Shown one piece after another: positions 11,935-24,835 of a DNA stretch of 64,000 nucleotides. The stretch lies in the NCBI RefSeq assembly GCF_000220395.1, contig NW_004086071.1:23612-87611 (forward strand). The letters are read 5' to 3'. Positions within the stretch are counted from its first letter, which is position 1. Each line of letters begins with the position of its first letter. The notes under the pieces were generated by a model. It did not search any database. It saw only the letters and a list, made by a program, of their open reading frames with translations, and was not told the origin of the DNA. This DNA comes from Ichthyophthirius multifiliis. Lineage: Eukaryota; Ciliophora; Oligohymenophorea; Hymenostomatida. The translations under genes were made by a program, and so were the position numbers.

Positions 11935-13045
11935 TTATTATTTTATTGTTGTTTTTTTTTTTTTTTTTAGTTTTTTTTTTTTTTTTTTTATTATTTTTTT
12001 TTTTTAGTGAAAAGTTATTTATATATATGTTTTTTTGAAGGTTTGTTTTGTTTTCACTTTTATTTTATTTTTTAATAATTTATCCAATCTTTATGAAAAT
12101 TATCCAATTAAATTACATTTTTTTTGATTTCGGATAAATTATTTTTTATTTTTTGTTAATTTTAAATATTTGTATTTTTTTTATTTGAATGGTTTTATTT
12201 TAAATATAAACAGTTTTATTAATTTGAAATACATATTTCTCATTTTTTTTTTAAAAAAAAAATAAAAAAAAATAAAATAAAATTATATTTAATTAATATA
12301 AGAATATGTCATTTGTATGCAAAATAAAGTATAATATAATGTAAAATACGTTAAATTTCAAGTATAAAAATTATATTATTTATTGATATATTTATAAATA
12401 TACTAATTATAATAATAAAGTAATTTAAAAAAAAGAAATTTCATATAAAATATAAATGAGCTTTATATATATTTTAAATAATTTATATATAGTAAAATTA
12501 ATTATATATTTTTTTTTTAATTAACAAGTATTTAACTTTACTAAGCAATTTATTTTTATTATTATTATTTTATTAATTAAATATTTTATTATACCGTTAT
12601 TTATTTCAATATATTACTATAATTTTATAATAAAAAATAAAATAAAATAAAATAAAATAAATAACATATAAAAATAGTAAAAAATCAATCAAAAAAATAT
12701 ATAAAAAAATATTAAAAGAAATCTAATAAATATAAATAACTTTGATAAAAATAAAATAATTAAAAAATATATTAAAAAAATAAAATCTTTATCAAATAAA
12801 AAAATAAAATGCAAAAATTAAAAATTTAATTAAATAAAAAATTATTAATTAATGTCCTCAAACTATTATAAATTAATAGAATAAAAATTTAAGTAAATTT
12901 ATAAAAAATAAGTAAATTATATATAAAAAAAAAAATATAAAAAAGAATAAAAATATATTAGGTATAATAAATTTATTAGAATTTAAAAAATAAAATAATA
13001 AGCAATATTAAATATTATAATAAATTAAAATAATATATTAAAAAG

Positions 13046-13085
<40 letters not shown>

Positions 13086-13864
13086 CATAATAATTTTTTT
13101 ATTATATCGAGAATTTTATTTTTTTTAATAAAATACATAAATACTTTTATTTAAAAATATTAAAAACTTATTTTCAAATTAATATTTATCATCATTTTTT
13201 TAAAAATTTTTAATAATTTTTAATTTGTAAATTCTTATTGATTTTTTTAATATTATTTTTGCTATTTAAATATTTTTTAGTAAAATTATTGCAAAAAATT
13301 GTATATTTTAACATATAAATATATTAATTTTTTTTTTCAAAATAGTATTTTTTTTATTAATTTATGATTAAAAGAATTTTTTTTTTTTTAAAAAAAAAAA
13401 ATATTCTTTTTCAAATAATAATATCAGATAAAATTCTTACTCTAGACAGTATACGAAAAAAATAATCTTATTATATTATTTGAATAAATATGAAAAGAAA
13501 ATATAATATTTAATAAAATAAAAAAAGCTATTGTTGATTTTAATTTGATAATTAAAAATAAATATTATAGAATTATTATTATTATTAAAACATAAAAATA
13601 ATAATAATAATATTACAATAAAAAAATAAGTAAAATTTTAAAATATAAAAGTTATAATTAACTAATTAATAAATATATAAAAAAATATTTTTAAGCATAT
13701 AAATAAAAAATTAAAAATAATATTATCATGTTTTTTCAAATAACCAATTTCTTGTTATAATAAATTATTAAATTTTAATATATAATCTAACATTTATTAA
13801 ATTCAATATATAAAATTGGAGTTTTAAAATTCAGATTAATATTTTTAAAATATTAATAATCTAT
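11935..13864. other. Long AT-rich intergenic region
   Basis: Nearly 2 kb without a supportable gene. It has T-rich tracts just upstream of H2A (11948-12010), an (AT)n run at 13053-13081, and a weak hairpin in which TCAAATAATA near 13413 pairs with TATTATTTGA near 13479. Confidence 0.55.
13053..13081. repeat. (AT)n dinucleotide run
   Basis: About 14 AT units in the long spacer upstream of H2A. Confidence 0.8.
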
Positions 13865-14275
13865 ATGAAGACATAATTAAATAAAAATACGAACAATTTT
13901 AACTTAAAAACAATAAAAATCAGAAAAGTAATAATAATTCAATAATGGCTAAAAATGAAGATTCATTTAAATAAATTCAATAAATCTAGTAATGATATAT
14001 CTTATAATAAAAGAATTAAAGAAGTCAATTAAGATAAAAGTTAATTAAATAAAAGTTTTTAATTATAAAAACTTTTATAATATCCAAGTTAAAAAAATTA
14101 TAAATTAAGATAAATATTTCTTTAAAAATTATTCAATATAAAAAGACAATAAAAATCAATAAAAATAAGACATGGATAATTACTTATAGAAAACTAATTT
14201 TTTAAATAAAAAGATTAAATAAATTAAAGTAAATTATTAAATTAATAAAAACATTATGGTTTAATGATTAACTAT
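13865..14275 (+). CDS. Possible Lys/Asn/Gln-rich ORF, 3' limit unknown
   Basis: An ORF in ciliate code opens at ATG 13865 (MKTQLNKNTNNF) and reads through Lys/Asn/Gln-rich sequence such as NDISYNKRIKEVNQDKSQLN. It has no in-frame TGA and runs into the 3' end of the oppositely oriented TTLL gene, so the stop is unknown and the end given here is arbitrary. The composition is similar to real genes in this window but also to AT-rich chance ORFs. No domain seen. Confidence 0.2.
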
Positions 14276-14433
14276 CAGTTTAGTTTTATATAAATTAAAT
14301 TATAAACAAAATGTTATTTTATAATATATAAATATAGCAATACATAGTATAAAAGATATTAATTAAAATAAATTATGTATTTAAAATACATAATAATGAC
14401 AATATTTTTATTATAATTAGACTTTAACTAATT

Positions 14434-16884
14434 TCATATATTCTCTATATAAATATTTTTCCATAATCCATATTAAGTTTTTTTATTAAATTTTTTATTA
14501 TCCTAATTAAAATATTCATTTATTAATTAAGCAGTATCACTTAAACACATTTATACAAGCTTAGTAGTAACAGGCTTTTTTTTGTTAATGTTTTAAAATA
14601 ATAAATTAATATATAAAATTATTAATATAATTTATACAGTAGAATGTTCCATTGAAGGACTACTATTAATTTCAATAAGCCATGTATTATAATTTTAATC
14701 AATCATAAAATCATATCCGAATATTTATAAAGTATTTTTTCTAGGCTAAATAGTATCTTTTCCACTTATAATAGAATTAATTATAATTTCAATCATTTTT
14801 TATTAAATTTTTGAAAAGAAAATATCTTATTCATTTTCTAGTTACTTAAAATAAAATAAAAATTAATATTTAAAAAATAAGATACATTAATATAATCAAC
14901 AAATTCATTTTAAAACATCATAGTTTCATTTATTTTTTCTTCAAAATTAGCAGCGTTTTTCGAAATACAATTATTAGCTAAATGAGCAAATTTATTTTAA
15001 AGATCATCTATATTAAATTCATCAAAACAAATTCTTATATAACATTCTTCATAAAAATATATTACTAAGGGATTCCAATCTGTTACACAAGCCCATTATC
15101 TGATATCAAACTTTTTAATTTATTATAATATATAATTATTATTATATATAAAAGAATATATATATATATATATATATTTATTTATATAAATATATATTAT
15201 TATTTTTTTTTTAACTTTAGTATAGAAATTACTTTTTTTTTGTTTATAGTTAAAGGATTTTCTATATATTTCTATGCTACCCATGTTACATCTCTCCCCA
15301 TAACATAATTAACTAAATTTTATAATTAATCGAATGTTCTTATTCCTCTTCCTCTACTCAAACCTGCAGGTTTTACTATCCATAAATTTTTTTGGTTTAA
15401 ATTATATTAAGGATCGTATTTTTCTAATATTTGAAGGTATTTTTTTGCTAATTATACTAACTAAAGATTTAGTTCTTCTTTTTCAAATTAAGAAACAGTA
15501 TTTTTATGAATTTCATTGTATAAATCTTTATTTTTTTAGAAAAATTCTAAATTTTTATAATTATTATTAATAAAAAGCCATTCATTAGGATTAATAAACG
15601 GGAAATTATTTTTTAACTTTTTTATTTAAAAAATAAATATTAATAATTTAATTTTTTTTTTTAAAAAAAATACTATTTCTTAGATTTTATTTGAAACATT
15701 TAAACATTTTTTTTTTAAAGCTAAACATGAAATATAAACTTGAATTTATAAAAAGGCAAAAAAATCAGTTTTTTTAAATTCATCTTCAATATTAAATTAA
15801 ATAAATTATTTTAAAATACTTTCTGCTTTGCAAAATTTAAATTCTTCCACAAAATCCTCGAATTCTTAAACATCTGTAATTTCAAAGCATTTTGGATAAA
15901 AAAGATTAAAATCAATGTCTTTTTAAGAAACTAGATTTTTTATATTTTTACTTAGCCCTTTTTTACTTGTTATATTATAATTTTTTTCAAAAAAATTTAT
16001 TATTTGTTAATTCATTAAAGCCTCTCGATTTATTTCATTTTATTTAGTACTCCATTTTAAATCAAACATTTAATCTTCTTCTATATTTTTGTTTTCTATC
16101 CAACCCAGATTTATTAAAGATTCTCTAAGATCTTAATAAGGAGACCCTACTATCATAAAAACTTTCTAATTAGGTGAATATCCTTTACTTTTTTTCCATT
16201 CAATTAAATCTTAAGTAGTTATTTTTTATTCTTTGGTGAATTTTTAATCTTTTTTTTAATCTTCGTTTTCTTTTTCTAAATCTTTATATTCTTCGTCTTA
16301 GCAGGACATGTTTTCTTATATTTATTATATTATGTTTCTTGATTCATCTTTTTTTTTTTTTTTTTTAATTTTTTATTATTTTTACATCCTAAAGCTCGCA
16401 TCATTAATGACTTTGGGAAATCAATATTTTCAGTAAATAAATATTTGGCTTTTGTTTAAACTATTTTTTCGAGTTTTTTTATTGCTTCTTCGAATTTTAT
16501 AGGCTATTGCTTTTTATATTTATTTATTAAATGTATTTTTTAAATTTTTTTTTTAATTACTTTTTCAAATTACTTTATTTTTGTATTTAAATCTTTATAA
16601 CTTTTCAAATACAGGAGATAGTATTTTTTTTTGCCTATTAAGGATGCTATATTACTTAATTTATATCTAAAATACATATTTATCTTTTTTAATGTTTCTT
16701 CTTAATTACTGTTAGTTTGCTCTTTTGAAATGTGTTTTTATTTAAAATATAATTCCAGATGTTATTATGGAGCTACTTTTTAGTTTGTATTTTATTAATA
16801 TAGACATGTAATATTTTGAGATTGTCTTTATGGACAATCAATATTTGATTCCTTTTGTTATTAAAGATAGTTATTTTCTTTCAT
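14434..16884 (-). CDS. TTLL3: Tubulin glycylase-like TTLL3-family ligase
   Basis: Start ATG 16884-16882 (MKENNYLQQQKES), stop TGA 14436-14434. A long charged N-terminal region is followed by the TTLL catalytic core: a nucleotide-binding stretch [18 protein letters not shown] (near 15330), [20 protein letters not shown] (near 15100), the segment HLANNCISK, and [20 protein letters not shown] with following SPSMEHS near 14650, which holds the catalytic/Mg-binding Glu and Asn. The C-terminus has TTKLVQMCLSDT. The KFDIRQW...DWNPL signature is characteristic of the TTLL3/8 glycylase branch, which ligates the first glycine to tubulin side chains in axonemes (family knowledge). AT-rich introns are seen near 15230-15125 and 14630-14580. 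The neighbouring ARMC9 gene is also ciliary, but there is no operon. Confidence 0.85.
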
Positions 16885-17258
16885 TATTTGTTCTTTTTTT
16901 AAAAAAAAACAAAAAGAAAATTATAAAAATAAATATTTTTTCTTTTTTTTCTCAAAAATTATTATTTTTTGTTTATTTGTTTTGATACTTTGTTTTAATT
17001 TATTTAAAAAAAAAAAAAATTATAAAATTTTATTTTTTTGTTTTTGGATTATTAATAATTTTAAAATTTATTAAATTAGTTTTAATTAAAATAATAATGT
17101 ATTAATTACTTATTTTATTTTTTCTTCTTTTTTTTATTTACATATACTTCTTTAAATAATGTAAAATAAAATAAAAGATAATTATTTAAAAAAAAAATTA
17201 TAATAATAATTAGAAAAGTATAATTTTATGTATTTTAAAAATAATTACTTTATAAAAA

Positions 17259-17297
<39 letters not shown>

Positions 17298-17315
17298 ACT
17301 AATCTACATATAAAA
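16885..17315. other. Divergent AT-rich spacer
   Basis: Head-to-head spacer between the TTLL3-like gene and the MFS transporter. Contains a short (ATA)n run at 17262-17286 just before the MFS start; no coding signal. Confidence 0.55.
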
Positions 17316-18701
17316 ATGAAAAGGTATATCAATATTTTAGCATCATCTCTTGGAGGTATATAAACTGGAATGACATTTCAACTATTTTTTATCTTATAAT
17401 AAAAATTTCCATTATAAAATTAAGAATTTAATATATAAAGTGAATAATTTGATTTATAGATATACTTAAAAAAATTATTGATAGCAATATCAGGTTTAAT
17501 AACATTATTAATAAGTCCATAAATGACCCCTAAAATACAAAAAATTCCATTTCTAATTTTTTCTGACTTTCTTTTAATTGCACATCTAATTATAATATAT
17601 AAAATAGATATAGATTTATTTAACGATAAAATAATTAGTTATATTTCTTTAGTATTAATAAGTATTTCAGGTGCTTTAAGTTTATATGTAGTTCCTGTTT
17701 ATTTAAGTGAATTGTAATTAAAAAATATGTAAAAAAAATAAAACTGTTTGAATTTTGGAGGTTTATTTTTTTTTATGTTTGGAGTTGGATATACTTTTTA
17801 GTTTATTTTTTACAATGAATAATTTTATATAGATAATAATACTTTTTATATGATATGTATAATATTTTTTTCTATAAAAGTTCTTATTTTAATAATAAAT
17901 ATAGAAATGGAATCTCCTTTATATTATTATTTAAATACTAGAGTTGATAAATTTGAATATATTATTCAAAAATATTATTAAAATATTAAACCTAATGTAT
18001 TAATTAATGCTATTTAAACTGAATAGAAATGTTTAAGTCAGTTAAGTAATAATTTTTAAACTGATTTTTATAACCTATTAAATAAATATAATAATATTAA
18101 TAATATTAATGCATCAATTGATTCTTATAATAATATCTATGTTAATTTTAATAAAAAAAAATATAATATTAGTATTTTAAAACTTTGTTTTTTATAAAGT
18201 ATTGCTTTTTCATTTATTGTTAGTAGTTAATTTATGTTTGAAGACAGCTTTTTTTATATATAAGATTTGTTTGATTATAAAATAACTTTTTTAGTTTTAT
18301 GTTCTTTTTATTTATTAAGTTTTTTTATTTGCTTGTTTATTGAGTAAGAAATTATTTGGATAAAATTCGGATATTCAGTTATTTTTATTCTTACATTGAC
18401 AAACTTTATTTCTTTTAAATATATTCATAATGACCCGTTTTATTAAGATCATTTATAGTCTGGAAATTTAATCAGTTTTGTTCTTTTTGTTGGAAATAGT
18501 TCATTTTATCTTCCCAGTATTGTTTTGAAAGGAATTGGAATTAAAATAATAAATGTGTTTGTTTGGGTTTTTATTTTAGTTCATTAGTTTTTAATTATTT
18601 ATTTATAAAATTTAGAATATTTTTATTATTATAATGCTATATTAGCTTTTTTTGGAGTTATTATAACATTTTGGGCTAAAGAAATTTAAACTAATATATG
18701 A
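17316..18701 (+). CDS. MFS sugar-transporter-like membrane protein
   Basis: Single exon, 461 residues, ATG 17316 to TGA 18699-18701. The N-terminus has LASSLGGIQTGMTFQLF, matching the first helix of the SLC2/sugar porter family. The loop and helix 4 contain SLYVVPVYLSEL, matching the family's P(E/D)YxSE signature. FMFGVG follows, and ESPLYYYLNTR sits where the PESPRWL motif is found. About 12 hydrophobic helices can be counted, with a hydrophilic Asn/Lys-rich central loop (about residues 235-285). The usual arginine-rich loop signatures are weak, so the family is clear but the substrate is not. It could import hexose or a related small solute. Confidence 0.75.
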
Positions 18702-20750
18702 CGAATAATTTATTTATAATTGAAATTTATATTCTCAAATATTAATTCTTATATTTTTGAAAAAAAAAAAAAAATTGTAAATTTTTATAAGTTATTAGAA
18801 ATTTTCTTTAAATTTTATATTAAAAATTTTTATTAATAAATAAAATAAATTACATTATATTTTTAAAAAATAGTATTATTATAATATTTTATTCAAAGCA
18901 ATAATATTAAAATATATTATTAATATAAAAAATAAAAATATATTGAATAAAATTATAATATGCTATGTTGAATTAATAAAATTTAGAAAAATATTTATTT
19001 AGTGTTTAAACAAGTAGTTAATAAAAAATAAATTACCAATATGGTATAAATTAGCAATATTTTACAAATTCATTATATAAAAGAATAAAGTAAAAATATT
19101 TTTAATTTTTAAAGATATAATTATTTAATGGGATAACATAATAAAATAATTATTTAATATTTTTTTACCAAATTAAGAAAAAAGCAAATTAAAAATAAAC
19201 TTGTGTATTTATACTATATTTTTAATAATAGAATTGTTTGCTTTTTAATAATAATAAAAATAAATAAAAAACTGATTATTTTAAAAATTTATGAAATTAA
19301 TAAGTAAAATAAATTTAAGGGCATTTAATATTATATTTTTTATAAAAAAAGAAAAGATATATAAAAAAAGATTTAAATAAATAAAATAATTTAATAAAAA
19401 TATCAAAGATATATTTTAAGTAAATAAATATATCTATATGAATCCAAGATAAATAACTCATGAAATAGCTATAAAAACTTATTTATAATATTATTATAAA
19501 CTGAGAAAAAAAAATCAAAAAATTATATAAAAAAATGAAATGATTAAGTATCATATAATATATAACACTAAAAAAATAAAAAGAAAATAAAATAAAATAA
19601 AATAAGATTATATTAAATAAAAATAATTTAAAATAATTTTATTTTCGTTATACAAACAATTAATAGATTCTTATATTATTTTATAAGATAAAAATAAATT
19701 TGATAAGATATATGGATAATACCATTATAATATAGAAATTTTTATTTATTGATTGTATAAATAAATTAAAAATAAAATAATGATAATAATAATAAAAAAA
19801 ATATGTATATATGTATATATATATTTATAAAAATATGTATATATATTTATATATTATTATTTTATCATTAATATGTATCTAAAAGAATATATTATTTTTA
19901 ATTTAATTTTAATTCTTAAGATTAATAAAAAATACTTATGTATTTTTATTTAATTTTTAATAATTTTTTTTTTTTATTTTATTATTTTTTAAATTAAATT
20001 TGATATGAAAATTAAATATCTTTAAATTAAAAATAAATGTCTTAAAATTTTATATATTTAAAAAATTATATTATACTAAAAATGTTATATATATATTTAT
20101 TTTTATATAAGATAAAATTATGTTATCTAATGTTTTTTTATTTTTTAATTTAAATGCTTAGTTTTTCAAATTTAGTAGGTAAATATTAAATTTTAGACTC
20201 TTTGTTAAACATTTTTATTATAAGAATATATTATTTTGATTTGAAGATAAAATAAATTTAATAAAAAAAAAAAATTGTTTCCTTTTTTTTATCTTTTAAT
20301 ATTTTAATTAATGAATTGACGTGAAAACAAAATAAAAGAGTTTTAAAGTAAAATAAAAATTATGAATAAAAAATTCAATAAAAAGTATAATAATATGATT
20401 ATCTATATATAACTTATAATAAATAAAATAAAAATGTACAAAAAATTTATCTTAATAAAAAAAGATATATGAATTCTAGAAAATTCAAATAGAGAGAAGA
20501 TTTTTTTTTTTTTCTTTTAATAATTTTTGATTAAGTAAATATATCTATTATATATTATAATAAATAATTAAAATTATAATAAAAAAAAATATTTTGCATA
20601 AATAAATATATATATATATATTTATATATATATATATGTATTTATTTATATTTTTTTTATATATGCATTTTTTATATATATATATATTTATTTAAGTTTA
20701 ATTAAAAAACTGTTTAAAATCTATAATACAATTATTATTAATATAATCAA
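18702..20750. other. Long AT-rich intergenic region
   Basis: About 2 kb of A/T-dominated sequence with no supportable gene. An imperfect inverted repeat pairs TTATACAAACAATTAATA (near 19649) with TTATTGATTGTATAA (near 19743). TATATA runs occur near 19800-19855 and 20600-20690. Confidence 0.55.
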
Positions 20751-21680
20751 CAAAAACTTAAAGGCATTTATTTTATCTGTTATCACTCTAGTTGTAAATG
20801 AAACACCCCCTAAATCAGCTTATGTAAAAGATGTAGGCATTCAAACTTTTAATTAATAGGCAAAACCTTCATTTTATTCAAAAACTCTTTAGTATATTTC
20901 GTATACCTACAAAGTCCTATATTTAAAACGCATAAAATTATTTCATTATGCTTAAATTTTTCAAAATCGTAATTATTAATTACTTAATTTTTTGATTAAA
21001 GTTGTCTTAATATCTAATTTTAGAATCTAAACTGACAATTTAACATATATCTAACATGCAAAGTATAATGTAATTTTTAATATTGAAGGTACTACAGTAG
21101 AAGAAGAATAATGAGAGAAATTATACTATATATTCCTAGTTTCTTAAAATATAGACTTAGTCCCAGTAAATAAATTAGCAAGACAGAGCATTTATTTTTA
21201 ACAATAATGACCGATTTATTTGAATATGTGTATATATCCGTTATTTGAATTAAGGATAAAATTTATAAAGTAATTTAATTAGATATATAAATCGAGAACT
21301 ATTTAAGGCCACTAAAGTATTATAAATTTAGTGTAACAATATATTGAAATATGAAAACTGTTGTTATTTTTGCACTTATATACATCTAAGTAAATTATTT
21401 AGGTAGAAGTTTAATTAAAGATGATTTTCAAAATTTAATGTTTAACGTAATAATAACATTTAAATAATATAAGGATATTTTTAAATATTTTAATTTTAAA
21501 GCTAAAGTTTTTTATAAAGGGAAGGCTTATATTTGATTATAATAATGATACTTTTTGGAGGATTTATATGATTTATTTAAATAGATTGATTTTGATAATT
21601 GTATATTGACATTTTATTATTTTTGTTTGTTTGTTGCATTTTTAACTTTTATTTATTTATATATGATAAACATTAAATTT
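20751..21680 (+). pseudogene. Degenerate or multi-frame coding stretch, possible channel relic
   Basis: Several short coding-like segments follow each other in different frames, each ended by TGA. The first reads FILSVITLVVNETPPKSAYV (near 20770). Then come an Asn/Gln-rich piece (FLKIQTQSQQINQQDRAFIF), a Cys-containing piece (NILKYENCCYFCTYIHLS), SLIKDDFQNLMFNVIITFKQ and finally DLYDLFKQIDFDNCILTFYY followed by a hydrophobic helix. The hydrophobic-P-x-x-YVK pattern faintly recalls the TM2-TM3 loop of Cys-loop receptors, but the remaining helices are not seen, so I do not assign it. No ATG-to-TGA gene model joins the pieces. It is either a decayed gene or an intron-rich gene I could not splice. 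Confidence 0.3.
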
Positions 21681-21894
21681 TAATTAATTTTATTAAATAT
21701 TATTTTTAATTTTTTGTATTTTTTTTTAAAAAGATAATCAATAAAATATATTTAATTAATAAAATAATTGTTTTTATTTAAATAAAAAATAATAATATAA
21801 TTTATGTTTATATTTTTTATTATTATAAATTTCCCTTTATTATTTTATTTTTAAATAAAAAAAAAACAAAATAAAAATTTAAAAAATTTAAAAA

Positions 21895-23750
21895 ATGAGT
21901 ATAATCCAAGATCAAGCAATAATATAATAAATAAATTAGGTTTACCCTAATTTTACATACAACAAGCCTATTGGATTGGATGACTTTAGATGGATAATTA
22001 ATTAATTATTAGAAAAAAAAGGAGTTTTCTAAAAATATGACGAGGACACTTTAAATGAGCTATACGACTAAACAACATAAGAATTCGGAAATTCCACAAT
22101 GAATAATTTAATATAAATTATAGTTAAAGCTCAAAATGTTTTATTAAATAAAATTTCTACAGATTAAGAACAACTTTAATAATGTTATTATTATAAAGAA
22201 AATATTTAATAAATTCTATAATATCTATAATCAATGAAATATTCAAATGGATAAAATTTCTTATTTTTAGAATCTGTTTAAATCTAAAATCTAAATAATG
22301 TAGGACATTAAAGTGAAAAAGTAGTTAAAATATATATTAATGATTCTGAAGTTAATTAATATGTTTAATAAAGCGAAAATCCATAAATTTTAAATAAATA
22401 AGTAAATAATAAATATTTAAAAATATAATATATATATTTATATATTATATATATATTATATATATATATTATATTTATATTTATAAATATATTAGTATTC
22501 TTTAAATTATATCTAAAGTAAATTAATAATCGAAGTTTTAGAAAAAAGTTTACAAATAATTGGCTTTGCAGAATTTAGTCTAGATATTTTCCCATTTGAC
22601 AAAATTTAAAAAATAACTTTAAATTTAGTAATAAATGATCCCATAATGTAAAGAAAATACCAAAATGATTTCCCGGTAATAATATCAGGTAGATTATTAA
22701 TAAACAATCAAAATAACGCTCTTAGAGATTATAATTAAATATCTTAAAATATCGATAATGAAATTATAGAATGTGAATAAGGAATTTAATCTTCTAAAGA
22801 GTCTTTATATTTTGTTTAAATGCCTTTCTTATTATAAAATGAGCATTAGGCTTAAGCATAATAAACATTATAATAATAATAATTATTTAATAATAACGAA
22901 TAAAGAATTCAATAATAATAACCTTTATAATAATAATAGAATTTTTCCATAACTTCTAAAGATAATTTATAAATAAATAAATCATATTAAAATGCACCTT
23001 CAGAATAAGTTTATAATCCTAATAAGTCATTAAATATATCTATGCACCAAGAACAATTAGTATAAATGGTAAACCCAAACAATGTTTAATCTAATATAGC
23101 TCGTATATAAGAAGAATAGAGACGTTTGGAAGAAGAAAAAAGACTTCGTGAGGAAAATGAATAAATACTAGGAAATTAAAAAGTAAAAAAAATGGGAAAA
23201 TAAGCTCATTTATATTACGGGGAAGATGATAGTGATATTTTAGATGATTTATTTAGAAGGACAGATTATATTTTTGGTTTATTGATGATTTTAAGTATTA
23301 CAGCTTGCTTGAAAAAAAGCGCTTATATAGATGTTTTTTTAGGAATGTATTTTTTTGTGAATTTGTATAAAATGAGACTAAGTAAAATAATTTAATTACC
23401 AAAAAATATTATGATTGGAGTAGCTTGTTCTTGTACTTTTGATCTAGCTTGGTTTATTGTTTATGTTGGAAATTGGTTTAATGCAGAAACTAGTGATGAT
23501 TAAGGTAGTTAAAGATTTGTAAGGGGATTTGTAATTGTATTAACCTTTATTATTTTCATAGTTAAAATTTTACTTATTTATAGTCTAATATTACTTTAGA
23601 AAGATAGAAAAAATATAATAAATTTAGAAAATATATTTATATAAAATATAGACTAAATTTGTTTAGATAAAGTTGATGATGAAAAAATAAAAAAAGGATT
23701 ATAGTAAGATTAAAAAGGTTATTAAGATAATATTGAAAAATAGTATAAAT

Positions 23751-23796
<46 letters not shown>

Positions 23797-23812
23797 TTAA
23801 ACATTTATGTGA
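21895..23812 (+). CDS. C2-like, coiled-coil and multispan membrane protein with poly-Q tail
   Basis: ATG 21895, one phase-0 intron 22402-22495, stop TGA 23810-23812; about 600 residues. Regions in order: a helical N-terminus (LDDFRWIINQLLEKKGVFQK); a C2-like beta region spanning the intron (KLIIEVLEKSLQIIGFAEFS); a Gln-rich linker; a charged coiled coil (ARIQEEQRRLEEEKRLREEN); then four hydrophobic segments including GLLMILSITACLKKSAYIDV and IMIGVACSCTFDLAWFIVYV; and a cytosolic tail ending in poly-Gln from a (TAA)n run. The C2-like call rests on length and strand pattern, not on clear calcium ligands. It looks like a ciliate membrane-tethered protein of unknown function. Gene limits are well supported. 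Confidence 0.65.
23753..23797 (+). repeat. (TAA)n microsatellite encoding C-terminal poly-Gln
   Basis: About 14 TAA units, in frame as Gln codons at the end of the upstream gene; after the run the frame reads Y-Q-T-F-M and stops at TGA 23810-23812. Confidence 0.85.
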
Positions 23813-24127
23813 ATTTTTTGATAATACAATTATAAATTTAATATATTTTTTATTTATATATTTTCGTTTCTTTTCTTTTATTTTATTTTATTATATATTT
23901 TTAAAATACCAAAAAAATTTAATTTTTTATATAATTTTTTTATTCATAAATAATCAATTAAATTATTTTTTTTTCTTTAATTAAAATAATTTATATAAAA
24001 TTTTATACTATTTTTTCCTTGTAAGAAAAAATATTTTATAAAATTAATATTTATATTTAATAATATATAAATTCTATAAAAATTATAAAAAAAAAAAATT
24101 ATAAATAAAAAAAAATTTCTTATAAAT
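23813..24127 (+). other. AT-rich spacer
   Basis: Spacer between the C2/multispan gene and the SKP1-like gene; no gene seen. Confidence 0.55.
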
Positions 24128-24835
24128 ATGGATTTATCTTAAAAATAATAATAATTTATTCTATAAAGTTAAGAAAACATTATATTCAAAATAGATTATA
24201 ATCTTTTTTTAAAATATTCAAAACTTGCGTTAGATTAACTATAATATATGGATTTAGAAGGTAATATATATAATATTTAAAAATTATATAAATAAATATA
24301 TAATTATATATTTTAATTTATAAATATATTTAATTTATCATAAATAATATTTTTTTTTATATATTATTTTTTTAATGAAGAGCCTTTTTAAACTAACTTA
24401 TTAGCAGATTAATTATAATAGTTAATAAATTATATAGAATAAAAGGGTATAGACTATTAATTTTAAAAAATTGAAAAACCCTTATTATCAAATAACATAA
24501 AATAATATTTAGATGATTTTGATTATCAATTTTTAATTAGTTTAGATGAAAATTAATTATTTTTATTTTTAAAATCGGCTTAATATTTTAATATTGAACA
24601 TATATAAGATATTATTTATGCATATATAGCTGCACAATTTATAGGCATAATCTATTAAAAACATTATACATATATTTATATTATTTATTAAATAAATACA
24701 TTTTATAAAATAGATTCTGATATTAATTAAATTAAAATAAAATATGGTATTAGCGCTGAATTAAATGAATAATTTATAGAATAAGCTAAAAATGAATACC
24801 CTGAATTATTTGATGGTAGAGATTTTTAATTTTGA
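24128..24835 (+). CDS. Divergent SKP1-like protein
   Basis: ATG 24128, TGA 24833-24835. Intron 1 is 24261-24380, joining MDLE to EPFQTNLLADQLQQLINY. The helical region LFLFLKSAQYFNIEHIQDII corresponds to the SKP1 segment LFELILAANYLDI..., and the C-terminus (KYGISAELNEQFIEQAKNEY, then PELFDG) corresponds to the F-box-binding helices. The hallmark NKENQWCEEK ending is missing, replaced by YPELFDGRDFQF. A second intron near 24640-24700 interrupts the last helices. SKP1 bridges F-box proteins to cullin-1 in SCF ubiquitin ligases. This copy is strongly diverged at the F-box face, so its partner could differ. Confidence 0.65.

Noticed and set aside
13053-13081. Telomere or centromere-like repeat
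   Set aside because: The runs are plain AT dinucleotides; no G-rich ciliate telomere repeat (CCCCAA/GGGGTT type) is present anywhere in the window.
20751-20900. Assignment as a Cys-loop ligand-gated channel
   Set aside because: Only one short helix-loop resembles TM2-TM3; the Cys-loop, TM1, TM3 and ligand-binding domain are absent, so the label would be over-interpretation.
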